From Maratus speciosus (Eukaryota; Arthropoda; Arachnida; Araneae; Salticidae), in the NCBI GenBank assembly GCA_963932465.1, contig OZ010799.1, positions 157,476,761-157,540,760 of the forward strand: a DNA stretch of 64,000 bases, given 5' to 3'. Shown in pieces: positions 21,128 to 34,618 of this stretch. A program made the position numbers and the translations under genes. A model generated the notes under the pieces. That model saw only the letters and a program-made list of their open reading frames with translations, ran no database searches and was not told where the DNA came from. Numbering within the stretch: position 1 is the stretch's first letter; the number at the start of each line of letters is the position of its first letter.

Positions 21128-23763
21128 CTAGTAAATCTGCAGATCAGGAGCCTCAACGTCAGCTCTACAATTCAATGTGTTTAGCACCCTTTGAGTAATA
21201 TTAATCTTTCTACAAAAAACGAAATTTAAAGTTTTGAAATTACATAAACATTTATAAAACGAAAAAATATTTCGAAGGTTTCTGACATTAGAAACGTTAA
21301 ATTAAACCCCTTGTTATGTAATGGTATTCTGAAAATCTCATGAGCTACTTATTCTGGCAATTTTTAGATAATAAAGTAGATTTCTTCAGGGGGGCTCTGC
21401 CCCCCTGAACCCCTTCGTAGTGTAATTTAATTTACATTTGTAATTATCAATTAATTGTGTTAATGTCCTTTAGTAAATTCTACTAATAGACGGAAACGTA
21501 CATGAATTCTTTTCTACAGCCCTGTATATTACGTGAAGATTTTTACGCATCGTCTATAACATTTAAATTTAATGAGACAAAAACCCCTCTTAAAACTGCT
21601 CATATCACATTTCCGGGGATTAGTATGCATAGTGTGCACCATATATCCAGTTTCTTCGGAGTCCTGTATATGGTTCTATTTAAATTCTGCAAACATTTGT
21701 TAGTATACTAAATGTAATTGGGCTGGGAAATACATAACTCAAAAAAAAAAAAAAAAATCACACTGAAGCAATTTGCGCTTATTTTCATTTATACTTACGA
21801 ATTCATTTGTGTATCCCTGTACATGGTCTATACAATATTTAAGCACTACTTATTAAGCACAAATTTACTTAACGTTAAAACGCACACCATAATCGAAAAT
21901 TCTCTTCAGCAAACATCCCTAATAGACCAGAACTGTATCCGACATTTTTTATGTGACCCTATAAATGAACGATAAATACGATACAAATCATATTCAAGCT
22001 TCTTGTAGTCAACCACAGTAATGTAATTTAATTTCATAATGTTTGAATTAGTGCAACACAATTAACACACTGACGACAGGCAATTTAATTAAATCTGGGT
22101 TTAATAACAGTAGAAGCTCCTCCCTCTTCTGAAAGTGTCTCGGAAATTGGTTTCTGAGATATGTTTTTCATGTTTATGCAGCAGTAAATATCTTTCAATG
22201 TACGGATGTAATATATGTCTTACAATCTATAAAAAATATGGACAACACAATATAAATGTCTTTTCTGTAAGGTAGAAGTCACTCCCTTAGCCAATGATGT
22301 ATTCTGAATAAAAACGAGAATTCTCGTTTCCCGTCGCTAATGTGTTAAAATAAGCTGTGAAGAGTTTTTTTTTCCCCCGTAGACCACATTTTAATTGACC
22401 ACTTTTGTGTGACCCTGAAAAAAACATATGCTTTGCACCCCATATACTACAAAAATGTTTCAAAAATACATATCAATTTTATTATTTTGTAACAGAGTAA
22501 CATCATTAAAAAACGTCACAAAAGGATTTTCTTCAAAGATTGTAATATTATGAATACTTTTGAGTTCCCTCTACGCATGCTGTAAGTGCTACACATAACA
22601 TATTTTATAGTAACCAGATTCTCGTGCACCTTAATAAAGTATATAAATTTCATTACGTTTAAAATTGTGTAACATTATTAAAATACACCGCAGACGATTT
22701 TTCCCAAAGACTATAATGTAACGGAATAGTTTTGAGTGCCCCTGTAATTAAGCTATGAATGCTACACTCTTCATTTTTAATACCAAACATACTTTGGCAA
22801 ACCTCGATAACGTATATCAATTACATGTAATCCCGACTACATTTACGCGAGTTAGAGCACGTAGAGAAACACGGCAGGCGACAGATAGAAAAACTGAAGT
22901 CATAAATACTTTTCATCCATGTTGGAAAGTGTTAAAGAGGATTTACATGCCTTTAACTGTACTTTTTTTTCAGCATGGTTAAACATTAGTTTAAACATCC
23001 TAATCCATGCGATAGCAATAACATATTAAAAGCCCCCCAAAATATGCATATCTGGAGATCTATAAATCTACTGGAAAATAATTCATGATCGTGTCCACTG
23101 TTAATTGCATAAATTGCATCGATTTGGCGCGTTAAAATATTTTTTGTGATAGCCTTTTAATAGTACCTGCAACAAAATTAACGTAATTTACTAACTTCAT
23201 TCATATTTGACGCAATGATAGGCTACGAATAACAGCCGCTAGGCAACGAAGAAAAGGAAAAAAAAAGAAATATGTATCATGTAAAATAAGAAAATTAATT
23301 TAAAAATTCTTTATATTATTGGAATACATGTATAAATGTCCTCAAAACATTATACACGTAAATAAAAAAATCTGATAGATATATTGATAAAACTACAATA
23401 TAATAGGAATAATTTAAAACCCTTATTTGGAATTTTAGTATCCATAATTTGACATTTAAATCCATTAATCAAACGTGCCATTTTCTTTCAACTAATCGAA
23501 ATTTGAAAATCGTCTGACTTGCCGTAGAAAAGCATTATAAAGAAAAATAAAATCTTCCATATTTTCCGAACGAATGAACCAAATTTAACCAAAAACTATA
23601 CAGCTACGTCCGGGTATCTCACGAATATGCCCAATTAATTTCAAGCTGATCGGGTGCTTTTTGCGGCAGTTATCGCGGAACAGACAGACAGACAGACAGA
23701 CAGACAAACGGAAATCAAAACTTTTCGTGTCTCCACAGTAAGCCTTCACTGACGTTTCGGCAA
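21128..23763 (-). mobile_element. Helentron-like unit H5, diverged subtype
   Basis: CTAG end at 21128-21131 and TTGCCG start at 23758-23763. The ends and the 5' ~300 bp match the other units, and the hairpin TTCAGGGGGGC is near 21387-21409. Most of the middle (about 21440-23230) is unrelated to the common type. It resembles neither a gene nor a recognised element; small frames there (21502-21975, 22755-22982) have no recognisable domain. The 3' ~300 bp share a variant with H8. Confidence 0.7.
22430..22750. repeat. Diverged ~185 bp tandem repeat in H5
   Basis: Two copies with shared order ...TTTGTAACAGAGTAACATCATTAAAA..., CAAAGA-T-TAAT, TTTTGAGT-CCC and GCTACAC, at about 22430-22585 and 22620-22770. 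Coding character is absent. Confidence 0.5.
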
Positions 23764-25458
23764 CTAGTAAATCTGCAGATCAGGAGCCTCAACGTCATCT
23801 TTGCAAGTCATTGTTTTTTAACACTCATTGCATAATATTCAACTTCCTACAAATCGCTTTTTAAAGTTTTCAAATTACATAAATATTTATGAGCATACAA
23901 GATACTTCGTAAAGTTTTAGAAATTAAAAGTGTTAAACAAGTGGTTGTACATTGATGTTCTGAAATTCTGATGAGCTACTTATTCTGGTAACTTTTTAAA
24001 TCAAAAATTGCATTTCTTCAGGGGCGCTCTGCCCCCCTGAACCCCCGTAGTCTATTTAAATTTACATTCGTAATTTTTTATTGATTGTGCGGATGGTTAT
24101 AGTATATCTTAGATTTTTTTACGCTGTGATTTATAAGGATAAGCATAAGTTTTTTTATAAATTAATAAAATTTAAATTTAAAATAAAATATTCATGTTAA
24201 CCGTACACAGACAATAAATCTTGAAGTGACGCCAAAAATGTAACCCTAAAATCCGCTACATTCGGCACAACACAACGACGTGCTTAAACGGATGAAGTCA
24301 AAGAATTTGGTCCCTGTTCCACGTGCTTGTTTTGTTTGGGCCGAATGAGGGCATTTAAATCTGAGCGATAACGCACATCGTATTGCAAACTGTTTTTACG
24401 GCATACTGCATCTCCATCTATCTCTTTCCTCCGTGAATAATAGTTAATTTTATTTTACCCAAGATCTTTTTATTCCAGCATCTTTGTTTTCGATAAATGA
24501 CGTCTAATTCACCTGCTATGAGTACTTACTCAAAACTTTTCATCTTGTTATATTAAGAAATACTCGAGAGTTTTCTTTTTGTTTTTAATATGCCGCCATA
24601 TTAATTTTTCTAAACTTAATTTTATTTTTCATTTTCCTGTTTCACGACAAAACATTTCGATTGAAAATTGTTTAAAAGAAAATATTATTCCGGGTTTTGA
24701 TTTTCTTGGCAACAATTAAAGAAATATTGGTAAATGTTATGGGAAAATGTTACGTTATTCTCTATGAAAATAATGAACTTTTGTATTTTTAAGCAAAATA
24801 TTTCAATAAAATAAATGAAATATTGCCTATTATTATTTCTGGGCTAAAATCCTTCTATATGCAAAGATACAAATGCATTAATTCATCTGTTTTGACGTTG
24901 GCTTTACTCAAGCATTATACACGCAATTATACTAATATTATTAGGACCAAATTCGTTGCTAGGCAACAGAGAAAGAAAAGGGAAAAAATGAAATATGCAT
25001 TATGTCAATTTGATAAAACAAAATCCTTTATATTATTGGAAAACATGCATAAAATTCCCCCCAATGTTATAAACCTAATTAAAAAAATCTCGCAAATATA
25101 TTGACATAATTTATTGGAATGATTTAATGTTATTTAAAAATTTCAGCGTCAAAAATTTACCATTTAAATCCATTTTTCATATGAGCCATTTCTTTCAACA
25201 AATGAAAATCTGAAAATCGTCTGACTTGCCATTGAAAAGCATTATAGAGCAAAATAAAATGTTCCATATTTCCCGAATGAATGAACGAAATTTAACCAAA
25301 AACTATACAGCTAAGTCCGGGAACCTCATCAACATTCCCAGTGAATTTCGAGCCGACCGGATGCTTTTTGCGGCAGTTATCGCGGAACAGACAGACAGAC
25401 TAACAGAAACCAAAACTTTTCGTGTCTCCACAGTAAGCCTTCACTGACGTTTCGGCAA
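23764..25458 (-). mobile_element. Helentron-like unit H6, complete
   Basis: 1695 bp. CTAG at 23764-23767 abuts the TTGCCG start of H5 without spacer, a head-to-tail junction on the minus strand. Hairpin TTCAGGGGCGC/GCCCCCCTGAA near 24016-24042. The unit belongs to the same subtype as H2, H4, H7 and H9. The (GTCT)n block is shortened to a few units. Confidence 0.78.
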
Positions 25459-25463
25459 TTAAA

Positions 25464-27221
25464 CTAGTAAATCCGCAGATCAGGAGCCTCAACGTCATCT
25501 TTGCAAGTCATTGTTTTTTAACACTCATTGCATAATATTCAACTTCCTACAAATCGCTTTTTAAAGTTTTCAAATTACATAAATATTTATGAGCATACAA
25601 GATACTTCGTAAAGTTTCAGAAATTAAAAGTGTTAAACAAGTGGTTGCACATTGATGTTCTGAAATTCTGATGAGCTACTTATTCTGGTAACTTTTTAAA
25701 TCAAAAGTTGCATTTCTTCAGGGTGGCTCTGTTTCCCTGAACCCTCCGTAGTCTATTTAAATTTACATTCGTAATTTTTTATTGATTGTGCGGATGGTTA
25801 TAGTATAACTTATATTTATTTTTTTTACGTTGTGATTTATAAGGATAAGCATAAGTTTTTTTATAAATTAATAAAATTTAAATTTAAAATAAAATATTCA
25901 TGTTAACCGTACACAGACAATAAATCTTGAAGTAACGCCAAAAATGTAACCTTAAAATCCGCTACATTCGGCACAATACAAAGACGGGTTTAAAAAAAAA
26001 AACAAAAAACAAAAAAAAAAACGGATGAAGTCAAAGAATTTGGTCCCTGTTCCACGTGCTTGTTTTGTTTGGGCTGAATGAGGGCATTTAAATCTGAGCG
26101 ATAACGCACATCGTATTGCAAACTGTTTTTACGGCTTACTGCATCTCCATCTATCTCTTTCCTCCGTGAATAATAGTTAATTTTATTTTACCCAAGATCT
26201 TTTTATTCCAGCATCTTTGTTTTCGATAAATGACGTCTAATTCACCTGCTATGCGTACTTACTCGAAACTTTTCATCTTGTTATATTAAGAAATACTCGA
26301 GAGTTTCCTTTTTATTTTTAATATGCAGCCATATTAATTTTTCTATTCTTAATATTATTTTTCATTTTCCTGTTTCGCGACAAAACATTTCAATTGAAAA
26401 TTGTTTAAAAGAAAATATTATTCCGGGTTTTGATTTTCTTGGCAACAATTAAAGAAATATTGGTAAATGTTATGGGAAAATGTTACGTTATTCTCTATGA
26501 AAATAATGAACTTTTGTATTTTTAAGCAAAATATTTCAATAAAATAAATAAAATAAATGAAATATTGCCTATTTTTATTTCTGGGCTAAAATCCTTCTAT
26601 ATGCAAAGATACAAAAATGCATTAATTCATCTGTTTTGACGTTGGCTTTACTCAAGCATTATACACGCAATTATACTAATATTATTAGGACCTAATACGT
26701 TGCTAGGCAACAGAGAATGAAAAGAAAAAAAATGAAATATGCATTATGTCAATTTGATAAGACAAAATCCTTTATATTATTGGAAAACATGCATAAAATT
26801 CCCCCCAATATTATAAACCTAATTAAAAAAATCTCGCAAATATATTGACATAATTTATTGGAATAATTTAATAATGTTATTTAAAAATTTCAGCATCAAA
26901 AATTTACCATTTAAATCCATTTTTCATATGAGCCATTTCTTTCAACAAATGAAAATCTGAAAATCGTCTGACTTGCCATTGAAAAGCATTATAGAGCAAA
27001 ATAAAATGTTCCATATTTCCCGAACGAATGAACCAAATTTAACCAAAAACTATACAGCTAAGTCCGGGTACCTCATCAACATGCCCAGTGAATTTCAAGC
27101 CGATCGGATGCTTTTTGCGGCAGTTATCGCGGAACAGACAGACAGACTAACAGACAGACAGACTAACGGAAACCAAAACTTTTCGTGTCTCCACAGTAAG
27201 CCTTCACTGACGTTTCGGCAA
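25464..27221 (-). mobile_element. Helentron-like unit H7, complete
   Basis: 1758 bp, separated from H6 by 5 bp (TTAAA). Hairpin near 25716-25741, with a reduced stem TTCAGGG/CCCTGAA. An A-rich tract lies near 25989-26021. The 5' terminal region reads in a frame with NEPNLTKNYTAKSGY, which recurs in H2, H6 and H8 only because the units are related. Confidence 0.78.
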
Positions 27222-29576
27222 CTAGTAAATCTGCAGATCAAGAGCCTCAACGTCATCTCTGCAACTCATTGTTTTTATCAAACTTTGCGTAATATTAATC
27301 TTTCTACAAAAACAAAATTTAAACTATTTAAATTACACAAACATTTATAAAAGGAAAAAAATATTTCGATGGTTTCAGACATTAAAAGCGTTAAATTAAA
27401 CACGCTGTTATGTAAGGATATTCTGAAATTATCACGAGCTACTTATTCTAGTAATTTTTATATAATAAAGCAAATTTCTTCAGGAGGGCTCTGCCCCCCT
27501 GAACCCCCCGTTGTGTAATTTATTTTGCATTTGTAATTTTCTACTGATTGAGTTAATGATTACCCTATATCTTAGATTTCTTTTTACACTGCGATTTATA
27601 AGGATAAGCAATAATTCGGTCAAGCATTTTACGTTATCCTAATATCCATACAGCAGTATTTACCTGCCTGCTAACCACAAATACCTGTATCTAATGGATA
27701 AAGAACTTTTGGAAATGTAAACTGAAACATCTAATTTAGAAATCTAATACCTTTATAAATTTTGTTTATAAAAAAATAATTTTGATTACCATTCTGCAAT
27801 ATTTATATCTAAGATCTAATCTAAATATCAAAAAATGTACTCGATAGCATTAACTTACTAAAATCACCCTAAAGTAGGGGGGCTTCTAAACCTAACAGTT
27901 AATAATTCATCATCGTTAAATAGATAAATATGATTTGGCGCCTTTAAGTATTTTTTGTGATTTTCTTTTAATAGTATCTACATTTAATTTAAAATCGTGA
28001 TGTTACAAATACCGTTGAAATTTGACGCAAACCTATGTTCAGGTCAAATTACGAAAGGTTAACTAACATTTCATTTCCCTTAGCCGGACTTTCTGTTTCA
28101 TTTTTCGTAATAAGGATTATTTTAATAATTTAATTTATTTTACACTCTACAAGCTGTTACACGGACGTTGTTCACGTAGCATTAAAATAGAGATAAATGC
28201 ATTAAGTAAAACATTTCACTCCCCACCAGACATGCCAAGTCTCAAGCTTTTTGCACATCACTATTATCTTAGAGAAAAATTTCTTTTAAATCGCGCAAAT
28301 GTTTCAATTAAATAAAGTAACATTTTCTGTATTAAAATACTGGTATCCAGAACGCCGGGGGCTTGGCAGCTCTGCTCCTCTTAATAAAAACATATATGAT
28401 TAACCAACACTTTATCACATTTTATAGGAGACAATACGGAATTTCTTATTTGTATGGCCTTACATATATCTCAGTCATAAAAATGTAAAATTTTGTGCCA
28501 ATTAATGCACGCAATTGCGAAAATGAAATCGCAAAGAATGAGAAAAGGAAGGCCAAGTAAAATCGTGTAAATCGAGGAATCTTTCTTCGTAGTGCTGGGA
28601 AAATACTGCTACAAAAACTATTTTAGGTGGTATTTGATGTGAAATGTTTATATGTATTCATTCCTGTCCTATATATCCTTTTTTTTATTTTTTATTTGCT
28701 TATTCCATTTTTCTTTTGCACGTGAAAATCTTACAAATTAAAATTAACTCTTTGGGAGAAATTGTTATTCATTTTTTTTTTTTTTTGGCAACAATAAAGT
28801 TTATAAAATTTAACAGAATAATGTCAGTTTATTCTGTATGAAAATAACGAACTTTTTCATTTATAATCAAATAGTTGAATAAATAAATGAAAATATTATT
28901 CTATATAGTATATAAATACTATTTTCATTTCTGCGTTTAAATAAATCTATATGCAAATATCTATACAAAGGCATTCATTAATTCATTCCTTTTGCTTTGA
29001 TTTGACTTAAAAAAACCATACATACTTTCACATTTCTGATATTTTTAGATGAGATGCTGTTGCTACGCAACGGTTAAAAGAAAAAATGAAATATAAGTAA
29101 ATTCATAAAATAAAATATTTTATATTATTCGAACACATGTATAAAATTCTATCATAAGTTATACACCTAATTTAAAAGCTCTGACAAATGTTTTGACAAA
29201 ATTGCAAACTAATAAGAATAATTTAATACTCTTATTTAAAAATTTCAGCATCCAAAATTTACCATTTAAATCTATTATTCATATGAGCGATTTCTTTCAA
29301 CAAATGAAAATTTGAAAATCATCTGACTTCCCATAGAAAAGCATTATATCACAAAATAAAATGTTCTGTATATTCCGAACGAATGAACCAAATTTAACCC
29401 AAAACTATACAGCTAAATCCGGGGAGCTCATCAACATGCCCAGGGAATTTCAAGCCGATCGGATGCTTTTTGCGGCAGTTATCGCGGAACAGACAGACAG
29501 ACTAACAGACAGACAGACTAACGGAAACCAAAACTTTTCGTGTCTCCACAGTAAGCCTTCACTGACGTTTCGGCAA
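27222..29576 (-). mobile_element. Helentron-like unit H8, diverged subtype
   Basis: CTAG at 27222-27225 abuts H7's TTGCCG start directly. The first ~300 bp after the CTAG match H5 rather than H6/H7, with a hairpin near 27479-27503. The middle (about 27600-29000) is unlike the others. The 5' end with the (GTCT)n block lies at 29470-29576. No coding domain recognised. Confidence 0.7.
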
Positions 29577-31011
29577 TTATTCCAATTAGTTTGAAATTAT
29601 GTCAATATATTTGCGAGATTTTTTAAATTAGGTTTATAATTTTTGGGGGAATTTTATGCATGTTTTCCAGTAATATAAAGCATTTTGTTTTATCAATTTG
29701 ACATAATACATATTTCATTTTTTACCTTTTCTTTGATCAGTTGCCTAGCAACGTATTTGGTCTTAATAATATTTGTATAAATGCGTCTATAATGTTTCAG
29801 TAAAGCCAACGTCAAAACGGATGAATTAATGCATTTGTATTTTTGCATATAGATGGATTTTAGCCCCAGAAATAAAAATAGGCAGTATTTTATTTATTTT
29901 ATTCGAATATTTTGCTTAAAAATACAAAAGTCCATTATTTTCATAGAGAATAATGTGACATTTTTTCATAAAATTTATCAATGTTTCTTTAATCGTTGCC
30001 AAGAAAACAAAACCCTGAATAATATTTTCTCTTAAACAATTTTCAATTGAAAGATTTTGACGTGAAACGGGAAAATGAAAAAAAAAATTAAGAATAAAAA
30101 AATTAATATGGCGACATATTCGGAATAAAAAGAAAACTCTCAAGTATTTCTTAATATAACAAGATGAAAGGTTTTGAGTAAGTACGAATAGCAGGTGAAT
30201 TAGACGTCATTTATCACACAAAAAAAAAAAGATGTTGGATTAAAAAGATCTTGGCTAAAATAAAATTAACTATTATTCACGGAGGAAAGAGATAGATGGA
30301 GATGCAGTATGCCGTAAAAACAGTTTGCAATACGATGTGCGTTATCGCTCAGATTTAAATGCCCTCATTCGGCCCAAACAAAACAAGCTTATACTAAGCA
30401 TTCTAAAGTAGCATTTCATCGTATTATGAATTAAAAACTGTATTACTAAAAATATTTTTCTTTTCTTTCTTTCTTTTTTTAAGCGCGCCGTTGTGTTTGG
30501 GTCGAATGTAGCGGATTTTAAGGTTACATTTTTGGCGTCACTTCAAGATTTATTGTTTGCGTACGGTTAACATGAGGATTTTATTTTAAATTTTAAATTT
30601 ATTAATTTATAAAAAAAAAAACTTATGCTTATCCTTATAAATCACAGCGTAAAAAAAAAATCTATGATATACTATAACCATCCGCACAATCAATAAAAAA
30701 TTACGAATTTAAATTTAAATAGACTCCGGGGGGTTCAGGGGGGCAGAGCTCCCCTGACGAAATGCAATTTTTGATTTAAAAAGTTACCAGAATAAGCAGC
30801 TCATCAGAATTTCAGAACATCAGTGTATAACCAGTTATTTAACACATTTAATTTCTGAAACTTTACGAAGTATTTTGTATTCTTATAAATATTTATGTAA
30901 TTTGAAAACTTTAAAAAGCGATTTGTAGGAAGATGAATATTACGCAATGAGTGTTAAAAAACAATGACTTGCAAAGATGACGTTGAGGCTCCTGATCTGC
31001 AGATTTACTAG
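29577..31011 (+). mobile_element. Helentron-like unit H9, 3' piece of a split unit
   Basis: Plus-strand remainder of the unit begun at 17643 (H3). It starts TTATTCCAATTAGTTTG, which in intact units lies ~340 bp from the 5' end, and runs to CTAG at 31008-31011. Hairpin near 30725-30749. Between the two pieces sits the minus-strand block H4-H8. Confidence 0.75.
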
Positions 31012-31032
31012 TCTAAAATTTTACCGTTATTA

Positions 31033-34000
31033 TTGCCGAAACGTCAGTGAAGGCTTACTGTGGAGACCCGAAAAGTTTTTGTTTTCTGTCTGTTAGTCTT
31101 TCTGTCCCGCGATAACTGTCGTAAAAAGCCTCCGATTAGCTTGAAATTAAGGAGGCATGTTGGTGAGGTCACCGGATTTAGCTGTATAGTTTTTGGTTAA
31201 ATTTGGTTCATTCGTTCGGAATATATAGAACATTTTATTTTCCGCCTTAATGCTTTCCTATAGCAATTCAGACGATTTTTCCATTTTTATTTGTTGAAAA
31301 GAAATGGCTCATATGATTGAAAGATTTAAATGATAAATTATGGATGATGGAATTTCCTAATTAGAACCATACATTATTCATATTAGTTTGAAATTTTGTG
31401 TATACATTTGTCAGAGTTTTTAAATTCGGTGTATATCTTATGGAGGGATTTTATATATGTGTTCCAATAATATAAAATACTTTCTTTTTTTTTATTTACT
31501 TTTTTCAATCACATTTTTCATTGTCTTAATTTTATTTTAACTGTTTCCTAGCAACGGAAAGGTGAATTTGATCTCATATATCAAAAATAAAACAAATACG
31601 CTTTGAGGTTGAAATAAAAGGGGCTTGTGTTATGATATTAATTCTTATTATTAAAAAAAAACGTTACTAATATCTCACGGTTTATCGTCTGGACGCAGCT
31701 AACAGAAATATTTAATTTTTAATCGAAAATTTCAATGAGAAAAAAAAAAAAAAACTTTTGAAAAGCAAATTGATAGTAAATGTCAAAATTATGCATCGCA
31801 AAATTATCGCTGTCGAAAAGGACGTCATTGTATCGGGAAATAAATATTTTCATTCTTAAAAACAAACATTAACTAGATTGCCTGAAAAAATATTTTTTGA
31901 CGAGTGTTAGTTCTGAATGTCGCCTCATTTCAGAAAATATGAATGAAAATTTTTTTATCTTTAAAAGGAAATTACATTTTCGTAAAACCTAAACTTTTAA
32001 TATAATTGCGTCAATGTAAATCCTTTTCTGCTCACCAGTATTGAAGAATAAAGCTCGGAAGTGTAAAAAGATTTACCATAATCATTAGCGCAATCAATAA
32101 AAAGTTACATATGTACATTAATGAGCCCACGGGGGGTTCAGGGGGGCGGAGCCCCCCTGAATACTGTGTTATTTACAAAAAATACCAGAATTAGTAGCTC
32201 ATGAAAATTCAAAATATCCTTCCATAACAACGTTTTTAATTTAACGCTTCTAATGTCTGAAAACTTCGTATTTTTTATCCTTATAAATAATTACGTAATT
32301 TGAAAACTTTAAATTGCGGTTTGCAGGAAATTGAATATTACTAGAGTGTGTCTAAAAACAATGAATTGCTAGTGTTGGGTAACTCATACATGAAGCACCT
32401 CATTTGTCCCATACACCATGACAATTTGTCCCAATACCTCAAATTTCAGATTCGAGGTACCTCCGAAATTTTGTCATGTTTGCGTCTTTTTGAAGTGGCG
32501 AGACGCGAAAGCTCTTTCATTTCAGGAGTATGAATGAATGTGTGTGTGTTGTGTCGTCATTGTCTGTAGGTTGAAGAGTCGGAGTCCAACAGGGTTGCAG
32601 CCTACGTTTGAAGTTTGAAAAAGCTTAAGCTATGGGAAAGGGTGTAAATGAAAGAAAATAATGTAGCAAGATAAAAACTGAGACGAATATGGGGGAGGGG
32701 GAATAAAGGGGGTTGGTTCTGATGGGAAGAAAAGAAGAGAGCTATTTTTCTTCTCTTTCTTTTAATATTATTGAATTCATACTTCCCAACTTGTGCTTGT
32801 GCTCTGCTTGTCATTATGTATATGTCATTTACGATAGGAAAGGATTTGACATTGAGTTATTTAAAGAATAGAAACGAAAACGGTTCCAACCAGCCATGAG
32901 CCATCCTTTTAAAAAATTTCACGTCTTTTTTATGTGGAAAGAGGCTCATTTAGAGGTCTTCATGGGTCGGAATTTCGAGGTCCAGGCTCGACCCGAACGA
33001 AAACCGTGACGTCCGAACGGAACCGTACGACCTGTACGCCGTAGTGTTCAAAACTTTAAGCAACCAGAACCAGTGACTCTTTCTACTCTTGAAATCCAAA
33101 TCTCCCAATGAGAGAAGAAATGTTTTGGAATTATATTATTTAAATTTCATGTTATTTGCAAGGAGATCTTGAATGGATCTAAGCACATGGTTTTACATGT
33201 AAATAACAATTCTCCTGTAATAGCTTCTTAAAATTTTGAAAATTTCATTTATTTTCCGTGTATAAGTTTTCATATAATTTTTACGCGAAATCCGTCAATA
33301 CGCTTGAGCAATTTATCAATTATTTCTATATAAATTTATTCTTAAGTAAAATGGAAGAAAGGCAGTCAATTTAACCTCACGCACACACACGAGAAAAAGA
33401 AGAAAAAGGGAAACTTTTAAAATGTGAACTTAAATGATCAAAATGAAAGTAAAATTATTATTATTTTGCAACGAGAAAAATAATTTTGAATTTTGCGGAA
33501 AGATGCGGAGCCCCTCTGAACCTTAACAGAATGCGAGACCTGGGCAATCGCCCCGTGCCCGTCTGCCCGATAGTTACGCCAGTCCTGAAGTTACACGCCC
33601 CTCACAGCCATCCAAACAATAAATATGCTATGCCTCCCTAGCATACAAAATTTTAAAATTCTTATAAAAAAAAAATTCTGCATTTATTATTTAGAATTTA
33701 TTATTTAAAAAATAAATAAATATCCATTTCTTTTACACCCTCTACGTCACAGCACGCAGGGAATCTCAAATTTGCTTTTATTTTTTTAAACTATTATTTT
33801 TATTATTTATTTATTTATTATTAGCATTTTTTTTTGGGGGGGGGGGGATTAAATTGTCCTAATTATTACTCTGTCGGAATAATAAATATACGATCAAATC
33901 AGAACTTCGTGTGAAAGCAAAGGTTGTCGTAAAAGATAAACGTTTTCTTTTTCATTAGCTCCATTAAAAATAATAAGCATTTCGTTTTTTGTAAATGTGA

Positions 34001-34618
34001 TTTTTCAGGTGAATGCAAGCAAAAATATACATTATAATTTGCAGTTTTTGTACATAACTTTTTTTAAAAATTACTAAAATTTCTCACAGAGGTTTTCCGT
34101 GTACAAAGTCCTGCTCCTTGTTCAGTATATGCTGAACAATTCAATTTTACATTCTTTCTAATCCAATTATTTTCAAAAGTACTTTAAATTCTTTACAAGT
34201 ACAATGATTTATTTCTACGGATTACTATTACTGGGAAAAAAAAAATACTTCTGATAATCAGGTAAACAGCGCGTTACTGCATTCATTCACTGTCCAGTTC
34301 TACTAATTCCATTTATGTTTTCCGAAAAGTATTACTTCTATTTATCAACCTGACAGCAACACTAAAGTACCCACTCCCCTAACGTCTGACTTCACATTGT
34401 CAGGACAGTGGGGAAGCGGAAAGCGAGTACTTCCATCCCAACTCAATTGTAGTTCCTGCGTTTCAACTCCTCACTACCTCACTCAATTGAGGCATGACAT
34501 TGTCATGACAAAAATGTTTCAGAGGTACATCATACAAACGTCCGAAATTTCTCGTGTCCTACCCAACACTATGAATTGCAGATCTGACGTTGAGGCTCCT
34601 GATCTGCAGTTTTAATAG
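31033..34618 (+). mobile_element. Helentron-like unit H10, interrupted by a hAT element
   Basis: Starts TTGCCGAAACGTCAG 21 bp after H9 and ends ACGTTGAGGCTCCTGATCTG then a degenerate ATAG (34615-34618). The hairpin TTCAGGGGGGC/GCCCCCCTGAA is near 32137-32161. The body is diverged (third subtype). A 2.2 kb hAT element interrupts it at 32369/32370; without this H10 is ~1.38 kb. The sequence beyond 34618 is the right flank of the array. Confidence 0.72.
32370..34571. mobile_element. Non-autonomous hAT element, 2.2 kb
   Basis: Perfect 12 bp terminal inverted repeats TAGTGTTGGGTA / TACCCAACACTA and a perfect 8 bp target duplication TGAATTGC (32362-32369 and 34572-34579). Both are hallmarks of the hAT superfamily (YARNG-type ends). 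TGTCATG/CATGACA motifs occur near both ends. Small frames inside (32348-32533, 34397-34615) have no recognisable transposase motif. It sits inside Helentron-like unit H10 and so is younger than that unit. Confidence 0.88.

Noticed and set aside
15960..31060. CRISPR-like array, suggested by regularly repeated CTGTCTGT blocks and unit ends
   Set aside because: The units are ~1.75 kb with microsatellite blocks, not short repeats with unique spacers; context is eukaryotic.
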